Shown one piece after another: positions 1 through 9,069 of a stretch of 64,000 nucleotides of DNA. The stretch is from the NCBI GenBank assembly GCA_029246415.1, contig JAQWNF010000009.1, forward strand, positions 1 to 64,000, written 5' to 3'. The notes below the pieces were generated by a model. It was not told where the DNA came from. It did not search any database and was given only the letters and a program-made list of their open reading frames with translations. This DNA is from Glaciecola sp. (GTDB lineage Bacteria > Pseudomonadota > Gammaproteobacteria > Enterobacterales > Alteromonadaceae). Positions within the stretch are counted from its first letter, which is position 1, and each line of letters starts with the position of its first letter. Position numbers and translations under genes: made by a program.

Positions 1-92
1 CACCTGAATCCATTCCGAACTCAGAAGTGAAACGTATTAGCGGCGATGGTAGTGTGGGGTTTCCCCATGTGAGAGTAGCACATCGCCAAGCT
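1..92 (+). rRNA. rrf: 5S ribosomal RNA, 5' end outside the window
   Basis: The first 92 bases match the 3' three quarters of bacterial 5S rRNA. The block around CGAACTCAGAAGTGAAACG and the helix around GATGGTAGTGTGGGGT are near-identical to E. coli. The 5' part of the gene, roughly 25-30 nt, lies before the window. The 3' end is placed where the closing stem strand (CATCGCCAAGC) finishes. It is the last gene of an rRNA operon and is followed at once by a terminator. Certainty is high; the exact 3' nucleotide is estimated. Confidence 0.95.
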
Positions 93-103
93 CCCATTCG
101 AAG

Positions 104-133
104 AAAGGCTTACCTCAGGGTAAGCCTTTTTTT
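104..133 (+). terminator. rrn operon rho-independent terminator
   Basis: A perfect stem AAGGCTTACC / GGTAAGCCTT with a 4-nt loop is followed by a run of seven T. It sits 12 nt after the 5S end, where the rRNA operon is expected to stop. Confidence 0.93.
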
Positions 134-153
134 ATGCCTGCAGGAATGTCACA

Positions 154-175
154 CCCAGTCTGAGTCCATCATAAG
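154..175 (+). repeat. 22-bp direct repeat, left flank of the IS66 element
   Basis: The 22 bases from CCCAGTCTGAG to CATCATAAG occur here and again at 2667-2688. This copy touches the left inverted repeat of the element directly. It is longer than the 8-bp duplication IS66 elements generate, so it is not a simple target duplication. Confidence 0.85.
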
Positions 176-196
176 GTGTCCGTCCGGTAAACACCA

Positions 197-1805
197 CTAA
201 TCGAGACTAACGTTCCAAGGTAATAATGTGTCGATATCAACATCGGGTTGATGTATTTCAGATAAAACATGCATCAGATAATCAAACGGTATGATGCCAT
301 TTGCTTTGGCTGTTTCAATGACTGAGTACAGGACTGCAGACGCATGTGCGCCTTTTGTTGTTTGTCTAAATAACCAGTTCTTGCGTCCAATAACAAAGGG
401 TTTGATACAACGTTCAGCTCGATTATTATCGATGTTGAGTTGACCATTATGCGTGAAGGTAATGAGCTTATCCCATTGATTTAGGGTGTAGAGTATGGCT
501 TCACCTAACTTTGTTTTAGGTAGTACTTGTTGCTCAGACATATACAGCCATTGCTTAAACTTATCTAAAATAGGCAGGCTCTTTTCTTGTCGTAACCTAT
601 AGCGCTCAGCAATGGGCAGTGATTTTATCTGCGTTTCAATGCGATATAGCTTTTGTATGGTACTCAGTGCCATGTCGGCTTTACCGCTGGGCTTTTTACC
701 TTGGGCGATTTTTGCTTCATGGAACTTACGCCGTGCATGTGCCCAGCACCCGACAAGTGTTGCTTGTGTGTGATGATAACCGGCATAGCCATCCACTTGC
801 AGATAACCTTGATAACCATCAAGATATTCAACAGTGCATCGGCTTGCTCGACTATTGTGATAATCAAACAGGACAATCGGCTTAATGTCGCTATCGATGA
901 GTGTATCTTTAGGTGAGTCTGCACCAGTAGCATACAACCACATGTACGATTTGACATTATTGTCACCGACCACATTCAGCGTTGAATGTGACCTACATCC
1001 ATGTAGGTCATCGCTTCGCGACCAGCTAAAGCAGTCCAAATTCATTCCTGATGAATTTGTCATCCGCATGGATAACGGGCTGCTCTAGTTGTATGACTTT
1101 GAGTCTATCGTACAACAACTGCAGTTTATCACTGCAGCGCAGCATCCAATCAGATAAAGTCTTGCGACTCATATCTATTCCATATTGTTTGAACATAGAC
1201 TCTTGGCGATATAGCGGTAACCCATATTGATATTTACTGGTAATCACCTGAGCTAACAAGCTTGGTGTGGCATAGCCTTTGGGGATAATCGCACTCGGCA
1301 TGGGCGCTTGCTTAATCTGGTTGCGAGTGCCGTTATCTTCGCACGCCTTACACGCATACTTTGGACGCACATGCTCAATCACTTTGACTTGAGCGGGGAT
1401 AAACTCGAGCTTCTCGCTGATATCATCACCCATATGATGCAGCGCACCGGCACAGCATCCACAGACTTTGTCTGCATCGTCAATGTCATGTACGATACGC
1501 TCGCGCGGTAAATCTTCGGGTAGCTGTTGACGCTTCGATTGCTTGCGCTCATAGGTGACAGTGGTCGTATTGTCTTGGGACTCGGTGTCAGCTTCTTCCG
1601 CTAGGCTTTCAGCTTCGTTAAATAACTCGCCTTGGCCAGGATGACCTTCACTGTTTGCCCCAAAACGCTTATTCTGTGCGAGGCGAAACTGCTCCAACAA
1701 ACGCTGATGCTTTTGCTCAGTATCAGATAGTTGCTGCTGCAAGTGCATGACCATTTGCTGCAACGCATCGACATCTGTAGGTAGGGATTGGTCGTTTGTT
1801 TTCAT
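197..1805 (-). pseudogene. tnpC: IS66 transposase TnpC, disrupted
   Basis: This is the DDE transposase of the IS66 element. The N-terminal half (1026-1805) has the coiled-coil region, a CGCC zinc-binding segment and the PVIHAD motif with the first catalytic aspartate. The C-terminal half (197 to about 982) resumes in another frame at TLNVVGDNNVKSYMWLY and carries the second acid (QVDGYAGY) and the glutamate (NNRAERCIKPFVIGRKNWLF). Between them about 73 extra bases form hairpins, introduce a stop and shift the frame. Removing them would give a continuous protein of normal family length. No other lesion is visible, so the damage looks like one recent event. Confidence 0.9.
986..1058. repeat. 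Palindromic (REP-like) element inserted in tnpC
   Basis: About 73 bp that do not belong to the transposase. There are three hairpins: TGACCTACAT-CC-ATGTAGGTCA at 989-1010, TCGC-TTC-GCGA at 1011-1021, and CAAATTCAT-TCCTG-ATGAATTTG at 1037-1059. The insertion follows the codons for HADD and precedes TLNVV, so its edges are known to within a few bases. It has no terminal inverted repeats spanning the whole unit, which argues against a classic MITE. I recall similar palindromes dispersed in Alteromonadales genomes but cannot confirm that here. Confidence 0.75.
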
Positions 1806-1891
1806 ACCTAAAGTATAGCAAAAACAGCCCCTTAGACCTTATATTTACTTAGATTAAAAGGTGATCGTTGGCATGTTTTTATGATCGTACG

Positions 1892-2242
1892 TTATAAGCC
1901 CATCGAGGTATAATCCAAAGGCTGATGACCGATGATATCCATACCGGATAATAACCAATCTAGCTGCTGTTCACTCAGTTGTATATGCTGCATATCATCT
2001 AGCTTAGGCCATTTAAAACGGTGTTTTTGCAAAACCTTGTACCACATCACAAAGCCCGTTTTATCCCAATAGATAATTTTGAGTTTATCTTGGTTTCGAT
2101 TACAAAAAATAAACATCGCATCAGCAAATGGCGATAATGCCAGCTCGTGCTCAATAATGACAAGCAGACCGTTGATACTTTTCCTAAAATCCACATACCC
2201 ACAGTGCAGATAAATCTCATTGGGCTCAACAAACATTTTCAT
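1892..2242 (-). CDS. tnpB: IS66 accessory protein TnpB (Orf2)
   Basis: A 116-aa protein of the IS66 Orf2 family, needed for transposition together with TnpA and TnpC in characterised elements. The family signature is clear: YLHCGYVDFRKSINGL near the N-terminus, then MFIFCNRNQDKLKIIYWDKTG and a tryptophan-rich region. The start at 2242 is chosen because its ATG overlaps the tnpA stop in an ATGA, a common coupling arrangement in IS66. A longer reading from 2275 would run into tnpA. It appears intact. Confidence 0.9.
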   Translation of the reverse strand: MKMFVEPNEIYLHCGYVDFRKSINGLLVIIEHELALSPFADAMFIFCNRNQDKLKIIYWDKTGFVMWYKVLQKHRFKWPKLDDMQHIQLSEQQLDWLLSGMDIIGHQPLDYTSMGL

Positions 2243-2586
2243 GCTTGTATGCCTCGTAACACCGCAACCACCCACTCAGGCTCTACGGGTAACGGGACGT
2301 GCAGTACAACATTATCATGATGGATTGTCAGCTTGCTATTTGTTACGTTCGAACGTGTGGTTACCTTAACCAACTTCGATGAAGTGGTGCTGGTATGCTC
2401 AACGCATTCACTATCACGTTTAAGATCGTGAGAGCTGATATTATTATCGATATCGTATTTACGCGCACAGAAGGTGGCATAATTTAACTGAAACTCCCGA
2501 CAAAACTGAGTTTGGCTCAGCCCACTGGATTGTTGTTTTGCAATGATAGCGGCCCACTGTTCACGTGAACGACGAGGTCGGCGCAT
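2239..2586 (-). CDS. tnpA: IS66 accessory protein TnpA (helix-turn-helix)
   Basis: A 115-aa first gene of the IS66 element. The N-terminus (RRSREQWAAIIAKQQSSG and LSQTQFCREFQLNYATF) is the helix-turn-helix region of IS66 TnpA proteins. The C-terminal half is poorly conserved and ends on a short stretch typical of the family (LHVPLPVEPEWVVAVLRG). It lies 58 bp inside the right inverted repeat and is translationally coupled to tnpB. It appears intact. Confidence 0.88.
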   Translation of the reverse strand: MRRPRRSREQWAAIIAKQQSSGLSQTQFCREFQLNYATFCARKYDIDNNISSHDLKRDSECVEHTSTTSSKLVKVTTRSNVTNSKLTIHHDNVVLHVPLPVEPEWVVAVLRGIQA

Positions 2587-2664
2587 AACGGCTCCTAGTT
2601 AAGAAAAACTAGATTATCAATGTTACAAAATCAAGAAGCTAGACGGTGTTTACCGGACGGACAC

Positions 2665-3009
2665 CTCCCAGTCTGAGTCCATCATAAGTCCATCACATAC
2701 AAACAGAACAATACCATCCTGCTAATATGCTGAGAGCGCTGTATATCGCTGTAAAGCCGTAGGAAATTCGAGACCGCTTAATCGGTCTTCAAGATCATAG
2801 GGAAATAATGAGAAGTGGTTGCTAATGTATATAAAGTAAGTAATGACCTTTTGTAAGTAGGGTAACAAAAAATAAAATATGTTGAGATTAGATGAAGTTT
2901 GAAGAGACAATTAATGATGAAGCCTGCTTAAGCATAGATACTTAAAACCGCAGGCGTAATACTAGGGAATGATAATTTCGATTAAACAATTCCATTTGAG
3001 TGACCTTTA
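2665..3009. other. Intergenic region between IS66 and the mrp operon
   Basis: Apart from the right flank repeat there is little here. A small hairpin AGACCG / CGGTCT occurs at 2771-2788 without a T run. Nearer the mrp operon, GCCTGC and GCAGGC arms at about 2923-2956 could form a weak structure at the end of the operon, but it is not a clean terminator. A 62-codon open frame at 2722-2910 has no protein-like character. Confidence 0.5.
2667..2688 (+). repeat. 22-bp direct repeat, right flank of the IS66 element
   Basis: Second, identical copy of the repeat at 154-175. It is separated from the right inverted repeat by only two bases (CT, 2665-2666). Removing the element and one copy would restore a continuous sequence downstream of the rrn terminator. 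Confidence 0.85.
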
Positions 3010-3420
3010 TTACACTTCGCGATTAGTTCCTGCTTTTTTATCATCCGAACTATTATCAATCGGTGTAGGTGGTAACTGCGCTCTGGATGTTTCTACCAAC
3101 TCTGGATTGCGTGTACGTTCCATTAATTTAACTCTATGGTGCATTGCGACTTTGGCTAAGATATGTGCCGTGACAGGCGCGGTAATCACCAAAAACAGTG
3201 TAATCAGTAACTCATTGATACTGACATACCCTTGTAAATGATACATATATAATATGGAGGCACCTAGTACTCCGCCTAGGCCCAAAGTGGTTGCTTTCGT
3301 TGGTGCATGTAAGCGTACATAAAAATCTTGCAATCGTAATAACCCGATTGAGCCAACCAATACAAAAATCCCGCCTGAAAGCAGCAGTAGAGATATGATC
3401 AGTTCCATTAAAAAACTCAT
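3010..3420 (-). CDS. mrpG: Mrp/Mnh Na+/H+ antiporter subunit G
   Basis: A 136-aa subunit G of the multisubunit Na+/H+ antiporter in the inner membrane. Three hydrophobic segments lie in the first 100 residues. The family pattern GGIFVLVGSIGLLRLQDFYVRLHAPTKATTLG is plain (residues about 16-47). The C-terminal 35 residues are polar and probably cytoplasmic. It is the last gene of the operon, 8 bp after mrpF. Confidence 0.93.
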   Translation of the reverse strand: MSFLMELIISLLLLSGGIFVLVGSIGLLRLQDFYVRLHAPTKATTLGLGGVLGASILYMYHLQGYVSINELLITLFLVITAPVTAHILAKVAMHHRVKLMERTRNPELVETSRAQLPPTPIDNSSDDKKAGTNREV

Positions 3421-3428
3421 AATTTATC

Positions 3429-3698
3429 CTATTCGATGATATCGCCGCGTAATAAGTATTTTCCAAATGCCACACTGCTGACAAATCCAAGCATGGCGAT
3501 TAATAATGCCGCTTCAAAATACAACGGGGTTTGGTTAAATATCCCATACAGTAAAATCAACGCAATACTGTTAATGTACATTGTATCAAGTGCTAATATG
3601 CGATCGACAATATGCGGGCCAATAATCAGGCGCCACAAGTTGAGAACGAGTGAAATGCATAACATCACTGCGACCAACATGACGGTATAATCTAACAT
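3429..3698 (-). CDS. mrpF: Mrp/Mnh Na+/H+ antiporter subunit F
   Basis: An 89-aa subunit F with three membrane helices, matching the small MrpF family. The conserved stretch GPHIVDRILALDTMYINSI lies after the first helix. It overlaps the end of mrpE by 7 bp, so the two are probably translationally coupled. Known role: part of the MrpE-F-G module needed for a stable antiporter complex. Confidence 0.93.
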   Translation of the reverse strand: MLDYTVMLVAVMLCISLVLNLWRLIIGPHIVDRILALDTMYINSIALILLYGIFNQTPLYFEAALLIAMLGFVSSVAFGKYLLRGDIIE

Positions 3699-4204
3699 CC
3701 GAAAATCTCCTTCACTCGTGATTCATAACGTTGCTTAATAAAATCGATAACTTCTTGTTCTTGCTCAGGCATGTTTAACACATGCACATAGAGCCACTTT
3801 TGATCTTTTGAAATATCTGCGCTAACGGTGCCCGGTGTCATGGTAACGGTACTTGCTAACAATGTAACAGGTAACGTACCTGTGAGTTCGATCGGTACAG
3901 CAACAAACCCTGGGTTGATTTTATCCATGGGACCAATTACTAACAGCGCAACTTCAATATTTGCTACAACAATGTCTTTTAAAACAATCAATGCATAGTT
4001 TATTAATTTAAGCGGCCGTTTAACTTTTGGTTGAGGTAATCTAAGTGGCGCACACAATAACGGAATAATAATCGCTAATACACTTCCTAATAATATGTGA
4101 CCTAAACTCGTTGTTGAGTTGAGCATTAGCCACACGATCACTAATGTAATACTGTGTAGCGGCATAGGAATAACACGTGAAAACACTTTGCCAAATAAAC
4201 TCAT
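3692..4204 (-). CDS. mrpE: Mrp/Mnh Na+/H+ antiporter subunit E
   Basis: A 170-aa subunit E. Two or three N-terminal hydrophobic helices are followed by a cytoplasmic domain with the family motif TLLASTVTMTPGTVSADIS and KWLYVHVLN. It overlaps mrpD by 4 bp (ATGA) and mrpF by 7 bp. It acts in the inner membrane as part of the Mrp complex. Confidence 0.94.
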   Translation of the reverse strand: MSLFGKVFSRVIPMPLHSITLVIVWLMLNSTTSLGHILLGSVLAIIIPLLCAPLRLPQPKVKRPLKLINYALIVLKDIVVANIEVALLVIGPMDKINPGFVAVPIELTGTLPVTLLASTVTMTPGTVSADISKDQKWLYVHVLNMPEQEQEVIDFIKQRYESRVKEIFGC

Positions 4205-5727
4205 TGTCCACGCTCCTCTAATTGCATGACGTCAATCAAATAAGGCACATCGTGTAATTGAGTGGCGGCATTATCGGTGTATTCGACGACACTTCCACCA
4301 AACAGCGATAGTAACGGTGATGCAGCGAGTAGTAATACCGCGCCGCTGATTTGCCACTTAGAGACACTGGGTTGTTGGTTTGAATTATTGCTTTGCGAAT
4401 AACGCCAAAACAACGTTGTGCCAGCACGCGATAAGGCAATAATCGTCATTAAACTCGATAACAATATTATCGACCAGACCCAAATCTGTTGAGTTGCCGT
4501 TGCAGCCGATTGCAAAATAATTAGCTTACCCAAGAAACCCGAAAATGGCGGTAAACCCGCTATCGTCATTGCACCGATAATAAACAAGATACCGAGTAAT
4601 GCTTGTTGTTTGATTTTGCGAGCAATGACAAAATAATCCAATGCTTTACCGCGCTGTTGCCCAAGCATATCGGCGATTAAAAATAACGCCCCTGTAATGA
4701 GTGTACTATGCAGTAGATACAATAGACCTGCAGCGGTCGCTTCTGGGGTGCGTAACGCAAAGGTAATCAATAACGTACCGACAGATACGACGACTAAATT
4801 GCCAATCAGGGTACGTAAGTTGGTACTAGCCAGCGCACCAATAGTGCCTAGAATGATAGTAATGATTGCCATAGGCCATACCCAAGGGACGATCATATTG
4901 GCTAACTCACCGGCTTCATCACCAAACACAACCGTATACACACGAAAGATACAATACACGCCAACCTTAGTCATAATTGCAAATAACGCGGCGACAGGCG
5001 CACTAGCTGCAGCATAGGTACTAGGTAACCAATAATGCATTGGTAACATGGCTGCTTTTAATCCAAATACGACCAACAACATAGAGCCGCCCGCTTGAGC
5101 AATGAGTTGATTACTCGGTGATAATTGCGCTATTTTCAAGGCCATATCGGGTATGTTGAGCGTTCCCGTAATGCCATACAGTGTGCCTAATGCGAATAAA
5201 AACAAACTAGATCCAATTAAATTTAAGATCACATAGTGCATGTTTGCGGCGGTTTTTTGTTTACCTTCGCCATGCATTAATAAGGTGTAGGAGGCAATTA
5301 ACAGTACTTCAAAAAATACAAAAAGGTTAAACAAATCATTGGTTAAAAACGCACCATAAATACCCAATAACTGAAATTGTATTAGGGGATGGAAATACTT
5401 GCCTTCACGATCACTACCGGCAAAGGAGTATAAGGTCACACCTAAACCTAAGAAGCTACCCAACATAACGAGCATAGCGGAGAGTTGATCGGCGTATAAT
5501 ATGATACCAAAAGGAGGTTGCCAGTCACCTACAGCATAAAGCATCCCACCGTTTTGCATGACCATCTGCATCAACGCAATCGAAGTGGTGATTTGTGCAA
5601 TGAATAAAGCGAATGCTGCAACGCGTCGATATTGATACTTTGCTGGACCAGCAAAGGGGGGCAGCAACATCAGTAAGCCGCCAATCAATGGGATTAAAAT
5701 GGGTAAAATGACCAAATGAACACTCAT
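4201..5727 (-). CDS. mrpD: Mrp/Mnh Na+/H+ antiporter subunit D
   Basis: A 508-aa NuoL/M/N-like proton channel subunit with about 14 membrane segments. Functional residues of the antiporter-like family are visible: the glutamate in NLFVFFEVLLIASYTLL, the lysine in FAIMTKVGVYCIFRVY, and the HSTLITGALFLIADM helix. The C-terminal helix ends in a polar tail (YLIDVMQLEERGQ). It overlaps mrpC and mrpE by 4 bp each. With MrpA it is expected to carry the proton half of the exchange. Confidence 0.95.
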   Translation of the reverse strand: MSVHLVILPILIPLIGGLLMLLPPFAGPAKYQYRRVAAFALFIAQITTSIALMQMVMQNGGMLYAVGDWQPPFGIILYADQLSAMLVMLGSFLGLGVTLYSFAGSDREGKYFHPLIQFQLLGIYGAFLTNDLFNLFVFFEVLLIASYTLLMHGEGKQKTAANMHYVILNLIGSSLFLFALGTLYGITGTLNIPDMALKIAQLSPSNQLIAQAGGSMLLVVFGLKAAMLPMHYWLPSTYAAASAPVAALFAIMTKVGVYCIFRVYTVVFGDEAGELANMIVPWVWPMAIITIILGTIGALASTNLRTLIGNLVVVSVGTLLITFALRTPEATAAGLLYLLHSTLITGALFLIADMLGQQRGKALDYFVIARKIKQQALLGILFIIGAMTIAGLPPFSGFLGKLIILQSAATATQQIWVWSIILLSSLMTIIALSRAGTTLFWRYSQSNNSNQQPSVSKWQISGAVLLLAASPLLSLFGGSVVEYTDNAATQLHDVPYLIDVMQLEERGQ

Positions 5728-6089
5728 GCTTTGTCCCTGTTTGGTTTGATAAATTTATTGCTATCAGCAGGCTCACTGCCATCGACAAAGTCGTTGCCTA
5801 GATCCGCTCGAGCACGCATAGATAAAATAACTACAAAGGCAATCATTGCAAAACCAATAACAATCGCAGTTAAGGTCAATGCTTGGGGTAGCGGATCCGC
5901 ATAGGATTCTGACATTCCTAAAATAGCCGCATCCTTGAGGTTTAAGCGACCACTAGAAAATAAAAACAAATTAACCGCATAAGACAGCATGGTCAATCCC
6001 ACTACGACGGAGAAAGTCCGTCCTCGTAAGCATAAATACACCCCGCAAGAGGTTAACACACCCACACAAATGACGTATAAAGTTTCCAT
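5724..6089 (-). CDS. mrpC: Mrp/Mnh Na+/H+ antiporter subunit C
   Basis: A 121-aa NuoK-like subunit with three helices. The sequence LTMLSYAVNLFLFSSGRL and DPLPQALTLTAIVIGFAMIAFVVILS is diagnostic of MrpC. It overlaps the upstream AB fusion gene by one base and mrpD by 4 bp. It is an inner-membrane part of the Mrp complex. Confidence 0.95.
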   Translation of the reverse strand: METLYVICVGVLTSCGVYLCLRGRTFSVVVGLTMLSYAVNLFLFSSGRLNLKDAAILGMSESYADPLPQALTLTAIVIGFAMIAFVVILSMRARADLGNDFVDGSEPADSNKFIKPNRDKA

Positions 6090-8878
6090 TATTCCTCCGC
6101 AGTAGGGCGATGGGCTGAGGTTAATTTACCTAAGCTAGCTAAAATAAGTAACGAGGACCCAATGACGGTCAGGTACACACCCAAATCAAAAATTAATGCA
6201 CTAGCAAGTTCGATTTCACCGATATATGGGATATCAAAATAGTCAAACCAGGTTGTCATAAACGGACGGTCAAAGAACCAGCTACCGATACCGGTGAGCG
6301 TGGCAATTAATACGCCTAACGCAATTAAGGTTTGGTATTCGATTTTAAGTCGTGGTTTGACCCAATCGACACCGTGTGCAATATATTGTTGAATGAGAGC
6401 TACAGAAGTGATTAACCCTGCTATAAAGCCACCTCCAGGCATATTATGTCCACGCAAGAAGATATAAAAAGAGACCAGTAATGCCAATGGTAATAAGCTT
6501 TGAGAAATCACCGCTAATATAGGAGGGTGTCTGTCTTGTGTCCACGGTAGTCCATTTTCATTAGATGAAGGCATGGCTAAACGAACACGCGCTAATAGGT
6601 TAAAGATCCCTAAGCCTGCAATACCCAATACTAGAATTTCACCAAGAGTATCAAGCCCTCTAAAATCCACCAATATTACGTTAACGGCATTCGTTCCGCC
6701 GCCACCTGTTTTACTATTAGCTAAGAAAAACTCAGATATGGTATCAATCGGTTGAGTAATAAAGGCATAGTTAATGGTCGCAACTAAACCGCCGATTGCT
6801 GCGGCAATACCTACATCTCTAACTACCCTTGATGGTGAAGATTCTGCTGGAGTTTTTTGTGGTAAAAAATACAATGCGAGCATCAATAAGATTACGGTAA
6901 CAACTTCTACCGCCAACTGCGTTAAGGCGAGATCCGGTGCGGAAAAACGGGCAAAAGCAATGGAGACGATCAAACCGACGACTGATAGCGTAATCAAAGC
7001 TACCATTCGTTTACGATGGTATATCACGGTGGCAATGGCACTTAAACATAGTATAAATGCTGCGGTGATTTCAATGCCACTTAATGGTTGGTCCGGGAAG
7101 TGTGTTTTAGCACTTTCTAAGTGGATCATGGGAAAAGCGGTTACACCAATAGTAAACAACAACATAGCGGCGATATAACGTTGTAATGAACCATTGTTGA
7201 GCGTGTCGTGAGCTTTTGTGGCTAATTTGACAAGCTGTTGCATAACGCCTTCAAATACACGTTTTTCGTCGGACTCGTGAAATTGAGCTTGGAAACGATA
7301 CAAATGACTACGATAGGCGTAAATAAGTAAGCCTCCCGTAATCGCAATCGCACTCATTAATAAAGGTAAATTAAAGCCATGCCAAATAGCTAAGCTGTAA
7401 TAAGGTAAATCAGTCATCAATACACTAGATGCCGCGGCCTGGAGTAACCCACCAATCATAAATTCTGGAAATATGCCCACTAATAAACATAATGTTACTA
7501 AAATTTCGATTGGGATTTTCATGTAGCGCGGAGGCTCATGCGGCGTTTTAGGTAAATCTTTAGGCTCACCATTAAAAAACACGTCATGGATAAAACGCAT
7601 CGAGTAAGCTACGGCGAAAACACCTGCTAATGTCGCTAGCACTGGGATCATCCAAGATAAAAAGCCCAATGCAGAAGAGTGCAGTGTTTCAGCGAGGAAC
7701 ATTTCCTTGGACAAGAAACCATTGAACAAAGGTACACCTGCCATGGATGCGGCTGCGACCATCGCGAGCGTTGCCGTGTAGGGCATAAATCGCCATAAAC
7801 CGCCGAGTTTACGCATGTCTCGAGTACCTGCTTCGTGATCAATAATACCTGCAGCCATAAACAATGAGGCTTTAAACACGGCGTGGTTCATAATATGAAA
7901 CAAGGCCGCAACTGCAGCTAACTGGGTGTTGAGCCCTAACAATAAAACAATCAACCCTAAGTGACTGATAGTCGAATATGCCAACAAGCCTTTTAAATCG
8001 TGTTTAAATAATGCGACATAAGCGCCAATTAACAGTGTGATGAGGCCGGTTAAACTTACAATCAAAAACCACATTTCCGTACCAGAAAGAACAGGGTACA
8101 AACGTGCCAATAAAAATATCCCTGCTTTTACCATAGTTGCAGAATGTAAGTAAGCACTTACAGGTGTTGGTGCTGCCATTGCATGGGGTAACCAAAAATG
8201 AAACGGGAATTGTGCTGATTTGGTAAACGCACCTAATAAGACTAGTATCAGTGCAACAGAATAAAGTGAGTGTTCGCGGATCAGGTCGCCACTGGCAAGT
8301 ATGGTACTGAGCTCATAGCTGCCTACAATATTGGCGATAATTAATAGGCCAGCGAGCAGCGCTAATCCACCTGCGCCTGTCACAGTGAGCGCCATACGCG
8401 CGCCTTTACGCGATTCAGATTTACTAGACCAAAAGCTAATGAGTAAAAATGAGCTGATCGAAGTGACTTCCCATGCCATCCACAATTGTAAGACATTGTT
8501 GGCCAGCACAATAGACAGCATGGCGGTCATAAATAAAATTAAGTAAGAGAAAAACCGTCCAACTGCTTCTTTTTCCGATAAATAATATCTTGCATACAAG
8601 ATAATTAGCAGCCCAATTCCGAGGATCAGTAAGGCAAACATTAATGCCAAGCCGTCAAGATGCATGGATAAAGTTAGTCCTGCCGATGGGATCCATTCTA
8701 AATATTCAACGATGACTTCACCTGCTAAAACAGCAGGAAGTAAACTGATGACGTAAGCGAGTGCGATTGCAGGCGCTAGCATGGTCGCTAGGGTGTTAAT
8801 CGTCCGCCCAAATTTTTCTGTGAGTACGGGGATTATTGCGCCAATCAATAAGATTGCGGTTATCCAAAATAAGCTCAT
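6089..8878 (-). CDS. mrpA: Mrp/Mnh Na+/H+ antiporter, fused subunits A and B
   Basis: A 929-aa first gene of the operon. Residues from about 60 to 460 are the NuoL-like proton antiporter domain, with the glutamate in [16 protein letters not shown] and lysine in [21 protein letters not shown]. Residues about 610-700 are the MrpA C-terminal domain. The last 130 residues are a whole MrpB domain ([15 protein letters not shown]). The fusion is usual in Gram-negative Mrp systems and explains the missing separate mrpB. The start at 8878 is preferred because AAGG stands 7 nt before it; an upstream in-frame ATG at 8896 has no ribosome site. Confidence 0.94.
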   Translation of the reverse strand: MSLFWITAILLIGAIIPVLTEKFGRTINTLATMLAPAIALAYVISLLPAVLAGEVIVEYLEWIPSAGLTLSMHLDGLALMFALLILGIGLLIILYARYYLSEKEAVGRFFSYLILFMTAMLSIVLANNVLQLWMAWEVTSISSFLLISFWSSKSESRKGARMALTVTGAGGLALLAGLLIIANIVGSYELSTILASGDLIREHSLYSVALILVLLGAFTKSAQFPFHFWLPHAMAAPTPVSAYLHSATMVKAGIFLLARLYPVLSGTEMWFLIVSLTGLITLLIGAYVALFKHDLKGLLAYSTISHLGLIVLLLGLNTQLAAVAALFHIMNHAVFKASLFMAAGIIDHEAGTRDMRKLGGLWRFMPYTATLAMVAAASMAGVPLFNGFLSKEMFLAETLHSSALGFLSWMIPVLATLAGVFAVAYSMRFIHDVFFNGEPKDLPKTPHEPPRYMKIPIEILVTLCLLVGIFPEFMIGGLLQAAASSVLMTDLPYYSLAIWHGFNLPLLMSAIAITGGLLIYAYRSHLYRFQAQFHESDEKRVFEGVMQQLVKLATKAHDTLNNGSLQRYIAAMLLFTIGVTAFPMIHLESAKTHFPDQPLSGIEITAAFILCLSAIATVIYHRKRMVALITLSVVGLIVSIAFARFSAPDLALTQLAVEVVTVILLMLALYFLPQKTPAESSPSRVVRDVGIAAAIGGLVATINYAFITQPIDTISEFFLANSKTGGGGTNAVNVILVDFRGLDTLGEILVLGIAGLGIFNLLARVRLAMPSSNENGLPWTQDRHPPILAVISQSLLPLALLVSFYIFLRGHNMPGGGFIAGLITSVALIQQYIAHGVDWVKPRLKIEYQTLIALGVLIATLTGIGSWFFDRPFMTTWFDYFDIPYIGEIELASALIFDLGVYLTVIGSSLLILASLGKLTSAHRPTAEE

Positions 8879-9069
8879 CGTTGCGCCTTGCTCCATTTAA
8901 TTCTTATACGATTATTTTGCGTGTATGACCGCATACTATAATGTGTTTGAGACGATAAGTCCTAGTATTTCATACGCTTTAATGTACAAAACAATCTCTC
9001 AAATTTAACATTTGATAATGTTATACCAAAGTATCGGCCGTATCTAGTTACTCTCAAGTATAACCGTGC

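Larger units (their letters stand above)
176..2664 (-). mobile_element. IS66-family insertion sequence, defective
   Basis: The ends are perfect 20-bp inverted repeats: GTGTCCGTCCGGTAAACACC at 176-195 and its complement at 2645-2664. Inside are the three IS66 genes on the minus strand in the order tnpA, tnpB, tnpC. The length of 2489 bp is usual for the family. IS66 elements normally make 8-bp target duplications, but the eight bases flanking each end here (ATCATAAG and CTCCCAGT) do not match. Instead a 22-bp direct repeat occurs on both sides. tnpC is interrupted, so the copy should not move unless a transposase is supplied by another copy. Confidence 0.93.

Noticed and set aside
986-1058. 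Programmed frameshift in tnpC
   Set aside because: The extra 73 bases include a stop and hairpins, and no slippery heptamer bridges the two frames; an insertion explains it better.
2722-2910. 62-codon open frame on the minus strand between IS66 and mrpG
   Set aside because: No ribosome site, no family resemblance, composition of AT-rich spacer.
2923-2956. Terminator of the mrp operon
   Set aside because: The arms are interrupted and there is no T run, so the claim is too weak to list.
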